Below are positions 12,478 to 23,482 of a stretch of 64,000 nucleotides of DNA, piece after piece. Origin of the DNA: Tubulanus polymorphus (lineage: Eukaryota; Nemertea; Palaeonemertea; Tubulaniformes; Tubulanidae); contig NC_134031.1 in NCBI RefSeq assembly GCF_964204645.1, forward strand, positions 11,324,501-11,388,500. The letters run 5' to 3'. The translations under genes were made by a program, and so were the position numbers. The notes beneath the pieces were generated by a model. That model saw only the letters and a program-made list of their open reading frames with translations. It made no database searches and was not told where the DNA came from. Each line of letters opens with the position of its first letter. Position 1 is the stretch's first letter.

Positions 12478-12600
12478 GTATGTTGACGCTCAGACTTGCA
12501 ATATTGGGATTCGAAAGCAAACGAAAAAAAAATCCAGTTGTAGTCCAGTGATTTACCCACTGTGCCACAGAACGTAACTGCAGGGTGGATGAAATTTGAT
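12478..12600 (-). mobile_element. tRNA-derived SINE (copy 1)
   Basis: On the minus strand an A box (TGGCACAGTGGGT) is followed ~45 bp later by a B box (CTTTCGAATCCC). This is the RNA polymerase III promoter layout of a tRNA-derived SINE. The second copy is at 60,445-60,550 on the plus strand; both share TAAATCACTGGACTAC. Both sit beside the same larger repeat family (12.6-13.5 kb and 59.9-60.4 kb). Confidence 0.7.
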
Positions 12601-12668
12601 TTACAAATAGCCTAGCCTCACCTAACCCAAACTCTATTCTTTCACGCATGCGCGTCTGCAGATTATAG

Positions 12669-12889
12669 GAACTCACGTACGGCGTTTTTAGGGAACTCAC
12701 GTACGGTTAACCTGTGGATATCACCGTACAGTCATGTACGGGTAACAACTTCGTACTTAATAAATGGTATTGGCTACTAAGAACTCACGTACGGCGTTAG
12801 TAGGGAACTCACGTACGGTTAACCTGTGGAGATCACCATACAGTCACGTACGAGTAACAACTACGTACTACAAATGGTATTGGCTACTA
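12669..12889. repeat. Two tandem 112-bp units with CGTACG motifs
   Basis: Unit 1 starts at 12,669 and unit 2 at 12,781, each with GAACTCACGTACGGCGTT. Each contains two CACGTACGG motifs and ends in AATGGTATTGGCTACTA. Diverged single units occur in the related copies at 38.1-38.3 kb (inverted) and 60.3 kb. Confidence 0.85.
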
Positions 12890-13500
12890 TGTAATAGGCC
12901 TATAGACAAATTAATACCGGTACTGCAGCGGTAGGCTTTCTTAGCTTCCACACTTCACAACCGAACCAACTGACCAACCAGTATATTTAGTCCCAGTACG
13001 CACCAACCGGCACAGGCCTAACACTGTTTGTCATCTGTGTGTACCGTAGTAGGCTATCGATAATCACCTGATACTTTTCTGTCGTTTGTTTTCTCTCTGG
13101 GACGAATGTAATTCTAGTAGCCTTCCGCGACTCAACAACCTTGATTTAAACTTGATCAATTCAAAATCTGTTTATTGACGCTTTTGGTTACATGAACTGA
13201 TCAGCAATTTACTTAAATAAAATAACCGGAATAACAAGAAATCAAAAATATTAAAGAAGTAACAAACAAATGCCCGTAAACCTGTCAGACACGCGAACGC
13301 CGGACTCGTAAACTCTTGGACTCGGGCCCCCTGAGCAATAAATTCATAAAATTGACTTTGAAATTGATTTTGGAGAAGAGAGGGAATTATTCGATAGCTC
13401 TTCCTCGAAAAGAAGAGAGAAATATCGGAAAGAAAACACAACATGGCTACTAATTGAACGGAGCCAAATTTCCGATGTTTACGGCTCGACAGTGCCTTTA
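12890..13500 (-). repeat. Dispersed repeat family D (copy 1, minus)
   Basis: The reverse complement aligns with 37,524-38,285 and partly with 59,880-60,300. Shared landmarks, in order, are GAGCCGTAAACATCG, GAGGAAGARCTATCGAAT, AAGAGTTTACGAG, TATCAGGTGATTATC and ATACTGGTTGGTCAG. Open frames within it are by-products of the repeat. Confidence 0.8.
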
Positions 13501-13664
13501 TAACGTGGATTTATCAAAATTCCCATGCAGTTTTCGGAGATTGAAGTGAGCTGAAGGATATCATACGGATTGTATCGGCGACAGCGGTAAGGTAAGGAAG
13601 CCTTTACACTTTTAACGAAAACTATGTGGAAAAGGGAAAAAAAAAAATAATCATGCGAATTTCA

Positions 13665-13697
13665 ATAGGGTTTTCTGTGAAGAAACAGAAAACCCTA
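13665..13697 (+). repeat. AGGGTTTTCTG...CAGAAAACCCT terminal hairpin
   Basis: An 11-bp perfect stem with a 10-nt loop (TGAAGAAA and flanks). The same hairpin with different loops occurs at 21.2-21.4, 46.82 (minus) and 59.51 kb and looks like the end structure of a mobile family. Confidence 0.7.
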
Positions 13698-13924
13698 ACT
13701 AGTTTCGTCGTTTTAACATAATCGCATTAATAAAGTTTAACAGTACAAATAGCCTAGGCTAAATCGTTCGGCAGAAAGTAAATTCATTTTCAGTAATAAA
13801 ATCGTACTAGACAAATAGACCTTTAAGTCTGTGGTCCTCCCAATCAACATTGTCATAGAAGATTTGCCGGCAGATGTAAAACATTATAACCACTTAATAC
13901 CACAGTTTTATCTACCAATGCTTC

Positions 13925-14542
13925 AAGGCCCATGGGCCTCTTGTTTGGGGGAAAAATTTACTGGCGTGTATCCATGCCAAGACGAAACACATCAGGCGTG
14001 AAGCCCTAAGGGGGATGTTTTGAGGATTATTGGAGCCATTCTAATGTCATCACGACACGTGGTCTTAATTAAAACTACCAGTTAGTAGTAGTGCGTGTCA
14101 CATGAACTTCATTCATTCATTGAAGCATCACACACACAGAGAACACAGTTTCATTGGCTATCGTGTGGACTATATCATTAGGGAATATAGGGTGGGTAGA
14201 ATTGTTTGGCGATTACACCATACTTTTACGGAAGTTAGATATGGCCTCTGCGCTGACACTACATCGTCAGCCACGCATTTTATTATTTAAACAGATCGTT
14301 ACGTTGAAATAAACTAAAATAAAAACACTATAATGTCTTTATAGAACAATGAATCAGTTTATTTTCATAATTCTCCAAAGAATTTTTCAGGATGTGGGGA
14401 AAATAGGACCACTTTTTGATGGGGGAAAATTGTCCAAACAGCATCACGGAAACCCAAGAAACATGAATTTCTTCACTGATGACATCTCCTAATGCATCCA
14501 CTCACTACTATACTCGACCATATGGACCTTATGGTCCTCTTG
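13925..14542. repeat. Two hairpin + TCTTGTT element ends
   Basis: GGCCCATGGGCC followed by TCTTGTT lies near 13,928-13,946. GGACCTTATGGTCC followed by TCTTGTT lies near 14,524-14,544. Both resemble the 3' ends at 25,853 and 52,122 (GCCCC..GGGGC then TCTTGTT), so different families share one end design: hairpin plus TCTTG, inserted in T-rich target. Confidence 0.55.
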
Positions 14543-14744
14543 TTCCGTAACTGTTCCATAAGTCATGTGAAAATACGGCGTTCGGTTTTTAGAAAAAATG
14601 TTACAGTTTTTTTTTCAGCTGAGATGCTGAAAAAATTTGTGTAAGTTACGGAATAACTTAATCATTTTTATGGCAAATTGCATCCTCCTTTCTAAAATCT
14701 CTCAGAATCATGCTGTTTAACGCTAGTTATATTCTCAATATGAC

Positions 14745-14795
14745 ACTGTACTAGTGTGCCATCTGAATAAGATGAAGATGGCACACTAGTACAGT
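14745..14795. repeat. Perfect 20-bp inverted repeat (hairpin)
   Basis: The arms 14,745-14,764 and 14,776-14,795 are exact reverse complements (ACTGTACTAGTGTGCCATCT), separated by 11 nt. No gene is adjacent. It could be a tiny foldback insertion or a hairpin RNA precursor; nothing else supports either. Confidence 0.85.
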
Positions 14796-16348
14796 ATCAG
14801 AAGTTGGAAAACAAAAATTTTGTTCGACGTAATTTACGCTAGTACAGATTTTTAAGACGACAATACGGATTTTTGAATTGTCATCTAGTTTAAAAATTTG
14901 TGACTTGTGGATAAATCTTGAAAATACTGATCGATTTGGATATGTGTTCAGAAAAAGATAAAATCTAGGTTGGCGGCTCTGGATATGTCACCAGTTGACA
15001 TGGTAACGCAGGTTGATCGGCGGTCTCGACAAGGAGAGTAGACTGCTGCCTCGGTCCGATGAACAGATTAATACTATGTCCTACACTTGGTCACGGCCCA
15101 GCGTGGAATTCATTGTATCGCTACTAGGTTCATTCAAAACTATACTTAGGCCCAGTATCTGCTTTCATTTGAATATGTCTTTGGTTGAACTGAAATTGTT
15201 GTTTTGTTGCAGTTGCTAATAATTATTGTTATAACCCGACCACATAGAAAGTTCCTTTCCTCTAGTTATCCATTTATTTTGAAGGATCTTTAAACTGGTA
15301 ACCGCCTAAGGGAGCCTCTCAAAATTTCAATAGTTGCGTCAATTAGCATAACTGTCTAATTCTTTTTTACCCCCACCCCCCTTTGATTATACACATGCCA
15401 AAGTTGGAACTATTGATTTTCTAATGAGAGACCACAGACAAAGATAAGACATTCTCACGAGTGTATTTCGATTACAACTTATAATTGAAAAATAAAAAAC
15501 CAAAATTACAAGAAAAAAAACCTATTTAACTCTAATAGACTTTGTAAACAAAATAAAATATATCTAAAATGCCAACAGCATCAAAAAGAGAGATGGTTAA
15601 ATCTACTGCTTGTTATATATATATATATTTTTGAAACTGCAATTCAATTCAATGTTATCTTAATTGCACCGCAATGAATTGATAGTTTGGCAGTCATGAT
15701 GAATCTGCGGGAGGCCTCCACCCCCACCCCCTTGTGCGAGTTATTCTTATTGAAGTAACTATCATAATTTCGAGATGCTCCCTAATTCAAAAAAGAAATG
15801 AAGGTCCCAACTGCACTGGTTTAGGCGGAGCCTACTGTTTTTCTGTTATATATCGGTAGCTATGCATATTTTGTAACCAAAATCAATTGCAGAATTGTAG
15901 CTCATGACAAGCTCTGTTTTTTTCATGAGTTTCGAGCTCTCTGTTTTTTTCATGAGTTTCAAGCTCATTGATTACTGTGTTTATTCATCAGGGTGTTGAA
16001 TATTGAATTGTTAGATCAAGGTCGAGCATTTCAACAAGTGGGCATGGTGTCCAAACTTGAGAGTCACTATGCATGGGTCCCAGTAATTATACTAGTTCCA
16101 CATTATTTCTCAAAGCGTTGATTCAACCAATACAAGTTAAATCAAGAACATGCTGCCATGGATTGGAATAAAAAATGGCATGAAAAAAAGTTGATAGAAC
16201 AGTTTATTAGCTAGTGATAGTATGTACATTTCCCTTGTAATCCTATTTATGGTATGTTGAACTGGTATTGGGCCTATACTGTATCTGATGTAGGCCCTTG
16301 GATTCAGAAAATGAATATGCTCTTTATACTTATCTGTTTGTATTGTAG
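14796..16348. other. Upstream region of the CCCH/WWE gene; repeat fragments only
   Basis: It holds a (TA)n tract near 15,617, G- and C-runs near 15,370 and 15,720, and at about 15,850-16,050 a diverged copy of the ~155-bp unit otherwise found at 20-29 kb (GCATATTTTGTAACC, TTGTAGCTCATGACA, ...GTGGGCATGGTGTCC). A promoter or leader exon for the gene must lie here or further upstream, but I cannot place it. Confidence 0.45.
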
Positions 16349-18929
16349 GAGCTGTAATAGGAATAATGGCGGCGAATCACAAAGATGTGGAATTAGAAAG
16401 AGGATCTCTGAGTATCTGCTCATTTTATAGGTTTGCTGTATGTCAAAAAGCTAAGTGTGAGCATTTACATATATGTCCTGCATATGTCGCTGGTTTCTGT
16501 CAGTTTCAAGGATCATGTAGGCTCAGCCATTCTTTGCTTGATTTTCATAATCAACAAATCCTGAAAAAAGTAAATTCACATCTTTCCCGGATAAATTGTG
16601 CTGAAAATCTCCGTATGATCATTAATGGAATATTCCCAAAAGTATGTTTCAAGTATAATTCAGTGAATGGCTGTCGGGATGAAAGGTGTCGCTTTTTACA
16701 TGTCTGTGGAATGATGGTCAATGGTAATTGCAAGAATGCCAATAGATGTCCACTGAATCATAGTCACGTTTCTGATCACGAAAAACATTTGCTGAATAAG
16801 TATAAGATTAATAGCCATCAAGAAAGGAATTTCAAAAAACTCTATGCAAATGTACTATATGCTGAAGGAAAAATCTCTTCAAGAGTACAACGATGTGTGT
16901 GCGAGGGATACCACTTGTTTCGAGCAGATTCAGAGTTGTCACTGCCTATTTCTGAAGGTGACAGTTTATTGACTGATATCTGTGGAAATGAAAAGATGCA
17001 CAGAGGTGGTAAAATGACCGGCCGAGGCCGTGGTAGTCAAGGATTCCGGGGCAGAGGTGGGAATAAATTGCCCACAATCAATCCACGGTCATTGCTATAT
17101 AATGACAGCAATTCTGATGACGATATTTATTCTGATTGGAAGTTTCCAGACACTGGAAACAAGGCTAAAGAAAATGATATGGCTATAGATATTTTACGAG
17201 ATGTTCTACTGAAGAATGGCGGGAAAATGACATTTAAGGATCTTGCTCAATGTGATGAGGTGACAAGCACATTTCCTAAACATCTTCAACTTAAAAATTT
17301 CCTGATTAAGAATCGAAATAATCTTATTCTTACATACAAGGCAGATGAAAGAATTGAAGAAGTGTCTTGGTTACTGAAAGTAAAGATTTGTTACCATTAT
17401 AACACACATGATGGTTGTTATCGCAAAGAAACCTGTGATCAAATCCATGTTTGCAAAGGGTATATAGAGCAGTCCTGTAAAGGGTGTCAAAAAGCTCATC
17501 ATTTCCATGAAAAGGCAACGCTAAGGATATTCCAAAAAGTTCTTGGGATTAACTTATTAAAGACTGAATTGATGCGCAGTGCAGTTGCAGCTTCTTTACC
17601 TAAGATTTGTACCAATTGGTTCAGAAATGGAGGTAGATGTGACCGTGGAAACTTTTGTTCAGATTTTCATCTCTGTCAGAATCAACTCATGGGAAGATGT
17701 CATGTTAAGTCTTGCAGATTGAATCATGATATACAGTCTTGCATCAAGAAACTGCAAACATATGGAATACATAAAAATGAGATGAAAAATCTTCAGAGTA
17801 CCATCTTACTTGTACCGAATATAACTGAAGAAACTGCTGACAAAACTGAAGTTACTTTAAATGAATTAGTACGTCAATGTCTACTTGCTAATGGTGGCAT
17901 AATTAGTTTTGATGCATTGATAGCTGACAGGCAGTTCATGTCTCTTTTTCCGGATGGTTATTCACAACTTTTAGAATGGTTGAAAGAGAATAATCATGAA
18001 TTTCTATGTCATTATGATGAGTGGAATCATGTTCATGAAGTTCAATGTTTACTGAATTTACGCATTTGCCACCAATACAACTCTGATTCAGGCTGTCGAA
18101 GTAGGGATGATTGCAAATATGTACACATATGCAAAGGATATATTGCAGGAATTTGTAAATCTTGTCCACTGGCACACAGTTTTGGAGAGTCAAATACATT
18201 AGCTCTGCTAAAAAGTAGAAATATTCCTCTGTACAAGAAAGAAGTACTGCGTGGAATAATATTTCATAGCTTACCACAAATCTGTGAGAGTTATGCTTTG
18301 AGTAAGAATGGAAGTTGCAGTAAGAAGCCCTCGTGTAGAAAGCTGCACATGTGTCCCGATGCTTTGTTTCGTAGTTGTAAAAACCCGAAATGTCGGCTGA
18401 CGCATGATAGAAATGCTCCAAGTGTGATGAAAATCTTGAAACAATACAATTTGCAGGCATGTCCGATTGGATCTCTGTCAGTAATCATTTTGCCCCCTGC
18501 AATTCCTAAGGGACATGGATTCAGGTGTGACCCTAAACCACCGGAACTACAGAAAGCCAGGGCAGAATACATTCCTGGCAAAGGAAAACAGGCAAAAGAA
18601 AAAAGGATTTCTGTCAAAAGAAAAAATTTACAAAGAAAAAAACCAAGTATATCTACTGAGGTTAATTCTAAGGCCATGGTAGAACTAGAATCAGTGAACG
18701 ATAACTCTGCCTGTGTTCCAGAATTGTGCGAAGCATTCATTCGTGGTATATGTCCAAAGCAGATTTGTCCCTTTGTGCATAAAAAGTTACCATATCAGTG
18801 GCAGTTTGAGAAAAAAGGCATGTGGTGCGATTTTTCCGATGATATGAATGTTGATATAGAAAGGCGTTATAGTGACCCTGATTATACATCTTGGGTGAAG
18901 GAAGATAACCAATCTACTGCATTGTTAAG
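16349..18929 (+). CDS. PARP12/PARP13(ZAP)-like CCCH zinc-finger protein, large exon
   Basis: Probable RNA-binding antiviral or ADP-ribosylation-family factor. The frame opens with ATG at 16,366 and runs 854 full codons to a GT donor at 18,930 (phase 2). CCCH fingers come in three blocks of four: Cys18-His132, Cys342-His454 and Cys568-His680. A thirteenth lies at 788-805. Within blocks the spacing is C-X7-9-C-X2-5-C-X3-H and fingers are paired by HxC. Blocks 2 and 3 are each preceded by a ~55-residue winged-helix-like segment (about 271-325 and 498-548), the layout of the ZAP N-terminal domain. A Gly/Arg-rich linker (214-232) and a Lys/Arg-rich region (720-760) suggest further RNA contact. An acceptor AG at 16,347-16,348 leaves the frame open upstream, so an earlier exon could supply the winged helix missing from block 1. 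Known vertebrate relatives have one block; three is unusual. Confidence 0.85.
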
Positions 18930-19097
18930 GTACATTTGTTTTCTTTTGAGGCAGATCATAATTTCTATTACCATATTCATTATTTCTACAAAATGATTGT
19001 TGTCCATCCAACTTCAAAAACTTATTTTGAGTTTAAATTGTTAATACAATTCAAATTTAATTTTTCTAAATTAATTATTCTTAATTTTCCCATATAG
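18930..19097 (+). other. Intron 1 of the CCCH/WWE gene (168 bp)
   Basis: GTACAT donor and CATATAG acceptor. Phase 2 on both sides gives an uninterrupted reading frame across the junction (AG + A, then AAA GAT CTA). The apparent ORF extension past 18,929 is intron read-through. Confidence 0.85.
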
Positions 19098-19299
19098 AAA
19101 AGATCTACTCTTCAAAGGAACCATGATGCTACAGTTCAAAGCAGAACAAATAGTCTATGAAGATGGTGTCAGCAACGTTCGCCGCCTTTCTACATTATCG
19201 AATGCATCTGCTGATGATTCCCAGTTATTTGCCACTGAGTGGTGCTGGTTTTATTGTAAAGATGGCGAGTGGAAGGGTCGAGAGTTCATATCAGATGAA
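19098..19299 (+). CDS. CCCH/WWE gene exon 2: first half of a WWE domain
   Basis: The 202-bp exon encodes a linker and then TEWCWFYCKDGEWKGRE, the W-x-F/Y-Y-x-D-G-x-W signature that opens a WWE domain (a poly- or iso-ADP-ribose binding fold in PARP and ubiquitin-ligase proteins). The domain is cut after FISDE by a GTAAGT donor at phase 0. The missing half (conserved ..VELAY.., ..RRP) is found at 50,974-51,170. CCCH fingers followed by WWE is the PARP12/PARP13 order. Confidence 0.85.
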
Positions 19300-19663
19300 G
19301 TAAGTTGTGTTATTATCAACCTGATTACTATATTGAAATTATAAGGGTTGCCTTGTGCAGCCAATAGCTTTAAATTGAAGAACTGTTTAACATTTTCCTA
19401 TTCAAATTCATTTCCAAAATAATTATTCATCCAGGAGGGAGAAACACACTAGATAATTGGAAGGTTGTAGCAAAGCAGTTGGTAGCTAGAGGTCCGGTTG
19501 GTAGGGGGCATTTATGACCAGCTCACAGATCACACAGAAAAACAAGATTTGTAGGCCTAAATTATGACTTATTCAACATTAAATTTAAAAGGAATTTATT
19601 TATCATAGACAAATGTATTGGGTGAGATTTGAAATGAATTTATTTGAACATATTTAGATTTTT

Positions 19664-20650
19664 TGGCCCACTTGGGACTTCAGTCCCAGCGAGCTATTGC
19701 GGTTACTTTTCGTCCATCGTCCGTCAGTTTATCGGTAGACGGAATCCAGTTATTTTGGGAAGTTTTGAAGACGCTTCAATGTAATAATACCTTTTATTTG
19801 GGTTACACATGTATCTACCCTAGACACATCTTTAGCCCAAAAACTGGCCCTGTCATATTCAAGATGGCCGACTGGCAGCCATTGTTGTTCATCAAAATCA
19901 GCACTTTTTACACATATTTCAAGTTATCGAGGGAAATCTTGAAGACGCTTTTATCAATTATCTAGATCTTTCATATATATTTGTATCCCCCAAGGGTCCA
20001 TCGGCATAGCAAAAATTGGGTCGTCGGACACAAAATGACCGTCCTGTGACCTTTTAATGCCCACGGCTCAACTTTAGTTGAGAGGGGCATATAGATTTAC
20101 CCCTGTCTGAGTACGCCGCCGCCGCCGCAAGTAACGTTAACAGCCTAGAGGCCGCAATTGTTGACTGATTCATTTCAAACTTGGTACACAAGTAGGATAT
20201 CACCTGGGCCAGAACCCTATTTAAAATTGGGTCGATTCGATTTGCATAATGGTCACCAGGGGGCCGACATGAAAAATTACGTTAATAGCCTAAAGGCCGC
20301 AATTGTTGACTGATTGATTTCAAACTTGGTGCACAAGTGGGATATCACTTGGGCCAAAGCCCTATTTAAAAATTGGGTCAATTCTATTCAAAGGTCATAA
20401 GTTATTCTATATGGTCACCAGGGGACGTTGTTAAGTAGAATATTTAGTGATTTAGGGACCTTATTATTTTGGAATATTTTGTTACCATAATCAATTGCTA
20501 AATTGTAGCTCATGACATGTTCTATGATTGTGGTGAGTTTCAAGATCATTGGGTTTTGCATATGGTCACCAGGGGGCGTGGAATATTGAAATTGTTAGTT
20601 GAGCATTTGAAACCACTTTCCAAGTGGGCATGATGTCCCTGGACCCCTAG
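19664..20650 (+). mobile_element. Helitron-like family F, copy 1
   Basis: It starts GGCCCACTTGGGACTTCAGT and ends ..AAGTGGGCATG...GTCCCTGGACCCCTAG followed by T. The end sequence GTCC-CT-GGAC plus CTAG|T fits the canonical Helitron 3' rule (short hairpin, then CTRR, target T). The start GCCCACTT is complementary to AAGTGGGC near the 3' end. It contains no protein gene. A second full copy is 27,110-30,392; internal fragments lie at 24.9-25.7 and 47.0-47.5 kb. Confidence 0.6.
20110..20580 (+). repeat. Tandem ~155-bp units carrying CACCAGGGG motifs
   Basis: Units repeat GGCCGCAATTGTTGACTGATT and TTCAAACTTGGTRCACAAGT, each followed by GGTCACCAGGGG. Motif sites are 20,251, 20,413 and 20,563. Confidence 0.75.
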
Positions 20651-21139
20651 TATTGATTTCGTGCACGTTCTACTAATTATTTTGATGAAAAAACTTGTGT
20701 ATGAACAAAACATGTGCGATTTTCTGTGCTCTGCTATATTAGTTTGTATTCAAAACACCAAACAGATCATATCTCTACTACAAAGCGAAACCTCATACTA
20801 TAAGTTGTGGCTTAAAAATTCATGCTAGAGTTTGTTCGCAGTGGCTGCCGAGTCAAGTGATGGACACGCATTTTGCAGCATGATTCAAAAGAATTTGAAC
20901 AAATAGGTTACTGCGAAGCCTGAGATGTTGTAATGGGTCCAAAAATCAAAATTTTGTTAAAAAATAAGGTTTTTACTTTGACAAGAAGTCATGCTTTCTA
21001 CTATGTCTGTGTGCAAAATTTAGCTTGATAATGCCACTTAAATCTGTTTGAACTGGAATTTAGAATGTTTCATTCATTTAAGAAAATTGGTGAATATGTG
21101 GCGATTTCCAAAAAAAATTCTTGGAGCATTTTGTTTATT

Positions 21140-21415
21140 TTATTTATCCAGAAAGGCAGAAACCCGTTATTGCTGCCTGCAGCTATATTTAGGGTTTCTG
21201 CTGCCTTCACAGAAAACCTATTGTATTCCTGCTGATTATTATTATTATTATTAGGGTTTCTGCTACCTTCGCAGAACCCTATTGTATTCCTGCTGATTAT
21301 TATTATTGTTAGGGTTTCTGCTGCCTTCGCAGAAACCCTATTGTATTCCTGCTGATTATTATTATTATTATTATTATTAGGGTTTTCTGTTACATCACAG
21401 AAAACCCTATTGAGA
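21140..21415 (+). repeat. Four stacked terminal hairpins separated by (ATT)n
   Basis: After a GCTGC..GCAGC end (21,168-21,190) come three near-identical ~65-bp units (AGGGTTTCTGCTGCCTTC + GCAGAAACCCTATTGTATTC + CTGCTG + ATT repeats). A related AGGGTTTTCTG..CAGAAAACCCT hairpin follows. They look like bare element ends inserted one into another's ATT tail. Confidence 0.75.
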
Positions 21416-22130
21416 TTCGCGTGTTTCTTCTTATTATTATTTTATGTCACACTATTTTCAATAAAAGAACTAAGGCTTTGTTACCTTGTCGCTGTTGTCG
21501 ATACAATCCGTATGATATCGTTAAGCTCACTGAGATCTACAAATACTCCGCGTGTTTTTTCACGAATCATCGTTACAAAAGCACTGTCGGGCCGTAAACA
21601 TCGAAAATCGACATGTTTTTTGAGTCGTCATCCCGAAATCAACCCGCAGGCCGATTGTCACTTCGATTATCAATTCAAGTATAAATGAACTAATTTATTG
21701 CCGCAGACTTCACATTCAGCCAGGGTCTTCAAACAGTAATTTTAACAATAGCCCATTTTCCTCATCAAATCATATTACCGATACACTGGAAATTTACTAC
21801 TTTAGATTTTAAAAGCACTTTCGAGCCGTAAACATCGACGAATCGACGTGTGTCACTACATCGTCGTTCCGGGGATCAGCTGCGAGTTTCTCCTCATCAT
21901 GAGAATCAAATTGAGTACAAATTAATTTGTTACTACCAGTGATTTGGCTGCGGGTTTCAAGGAGTTAGTTTTACAATACCTATTTTTCTTTACCAAATTA
22001 ACCGTGTATTTACTAAGATAAATCTTTAGTGTACCGGGGAGTCGTAGGCCTAAACTAAACACGCCGAAGAGATATAGCGGAGAAAAGCTGTTATGTCGGA
22101 GAAAAGCTGTTATATCAATCACAATTATCT
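21416..22130 (+). repeat. Dispersed repeat family C (copy 1)
   Basis: Shares long blocks with 25,873-26,300 and 34,028-34,710: GATACAATCCGTMTGATATC, AAAGCACTGTCGGGCC, GAAATTTACTACTTTAGATT and ACACGCCGAAGAGATATAGC. No coding potential. Confidence 0.8.
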
Positions 22131-22260
22131 ATTTTATTGGCAAAAATGAAGATTTTTTTTGAAAATTTCGTCTGAGCAGACAGCTTTATAAGCCATACTT
22201 TTCATTTGAGTTTTTTCATCATAAATGAAACTGGTATTTCATTAATTCCTAATGAGTTAA

Positions 22261-22568
22261 GGTGGGCGTAGGTCGGCTTTGCGACGGCTTGTGACTCACT
22301 GCAACGCCATTCACTGCGACCACCAGCGACGATTGTGTCACAAGGACTACGCTCCCTTGCGACGGGTTGCGACTGTCAGCAATGCCAGTCACAAGGAGTC
22401 ACACGTGTTCTACTTTCTGCGACGCGACACGACTGTCACAACCGACCTACGCGCTCTTGTTACTGGCAGAAACTAGTTGCACACAATCGTATCGCAACCG
22501 ACTTGCACCAAAACTTGCGATGCAACGCAAGGATCGCATCGCGTCACAAGGCCGACCTACGTCCGGCT
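22261..22568. mobile_element. 308-bp MITE with TTAA target duplication
   Basis: TTAA flanks both ends (22,257-22,260 and 22,569-22,572). The termini are inverted: GGTGGGCGTAGGTCGGC and GCCGACCTACGTCCGGC. TTAA duplications point to a piggyBac- or Kolobok-type transposase. The interior is rich in TGCGAC/GTCGCA and GTCACAA motifs, which keep several frames open; I do not regard those frames as genes. Confidence 0.7.
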
Positions 22569-22589
22569 TTAAGTTACTGCAGAGCCCCA

Positions 22590-23475
22590 GAAATATTTTT
22601 TTTTCGTTCAAAAGACCTTTTGATTGAAAATTCTTTCGTCTGAACAAAATTTATTTCGTTCCAACCAATAATATTCTTTTCAATTGAACCAATTTGAAAA
22701 ATCGTTAGAACAAAGTTGAACAAACTTTTTTTTCCAAACGGAAGGTTTTTCGTTCGAACAATCGTTCGATCGAACAGAATCGTTTTAATTTTAACAGAAT
22801 TTTCTTGTCAGAACATTATGTTTTTCGTTCGAACAAGTATATTGTAAAAAGTTTTTTCTCCGAACCAAAAATATTAAGTATTTCGAACAGAATTGTTTTC
22901 ATTCAAACATTCGTTCGAAAAAATTGTTTTCGCTCAACCAAATTTTTTTGCCAGAACAAAAAGTTTTTGATTTCAACAATAACATAACTTTTCATTCGAA
23001 CACATATTTTTGTCAGAATGAAGAAAGTTTTGGTTCAAAAAAAGCGTATTCAACCAAACTGAATTGTTTTCACTCAAATACAATTTTCTTGTCGGAACAT
23101 TAAGTTTTTTGGTCGAACAGCGTGTTAAGTTCGTTTTGGAAATTTACTCGGTCTGGTATATTTTGGATTACTGTGTATGTCATTTGTCAGGACATTAAAC
23201 AGAAGACGACTTAGGATACTACCTTGCGTGACTCCACTAGTTAGACCGACTTATTCCTATATGAGACGTTCCGTTGATTTCGGCTACAAGTTTTCGTTCA
23301 GAGATAACTGCTGAGCCATTTGGGCGACCTATCATTGATACTGTTTCCTAATAGCCTGTTTAGTTAGTAATGGCTGATGTTGTGCCTTATCAAATGTTTT
23401 GTCGAAATCCACCGTTGAACAGGATTCTAAGACTGTGCAGAAAACCCGTTATCGCTGCTTTGCAGCTACATTTAT
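22590..23475 (+). repeat. Repeat family E (copy 1): TTCGTTCGAACA-rich with captured RT fragment
   Basis: The first ~520 bp is a degenerate array of TTCGTTCGAACA/ATTGTTTTC blocks. The rest is shared with 36,838-37,520 down to the terminal GCAGAAAACCCGTTATCGCTG hairpin. It carries, in reverse, pieces of a LINE reverse transcriptase. Confidence 0.75.
23172..23412 (-). pseudogene. LINE reverse-transcriptase fragment inside repeat family E (copy 1)
   Basis: The minus strand encodes VDFDKTFDKAQHQ, an RT motif A (compare VDF.KAFD.V.H). Downstream of it is the motif B region, SGVTQGSILSRLLFNVL. Motif C (F/YADD) and the rest of the polymerase are missing. The same two pieces with the same spacing appear in copy 2, so the fragment travels as part of family E. 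Confidence 0.65.
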
Positions 23476-23482
23476 TATTATT

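Noticed and set aside
22335-22643. ORFs of 86-102 codons in several frames
   Set aside because: They lie within a GC-rich TTAA MITE and contain no domain.
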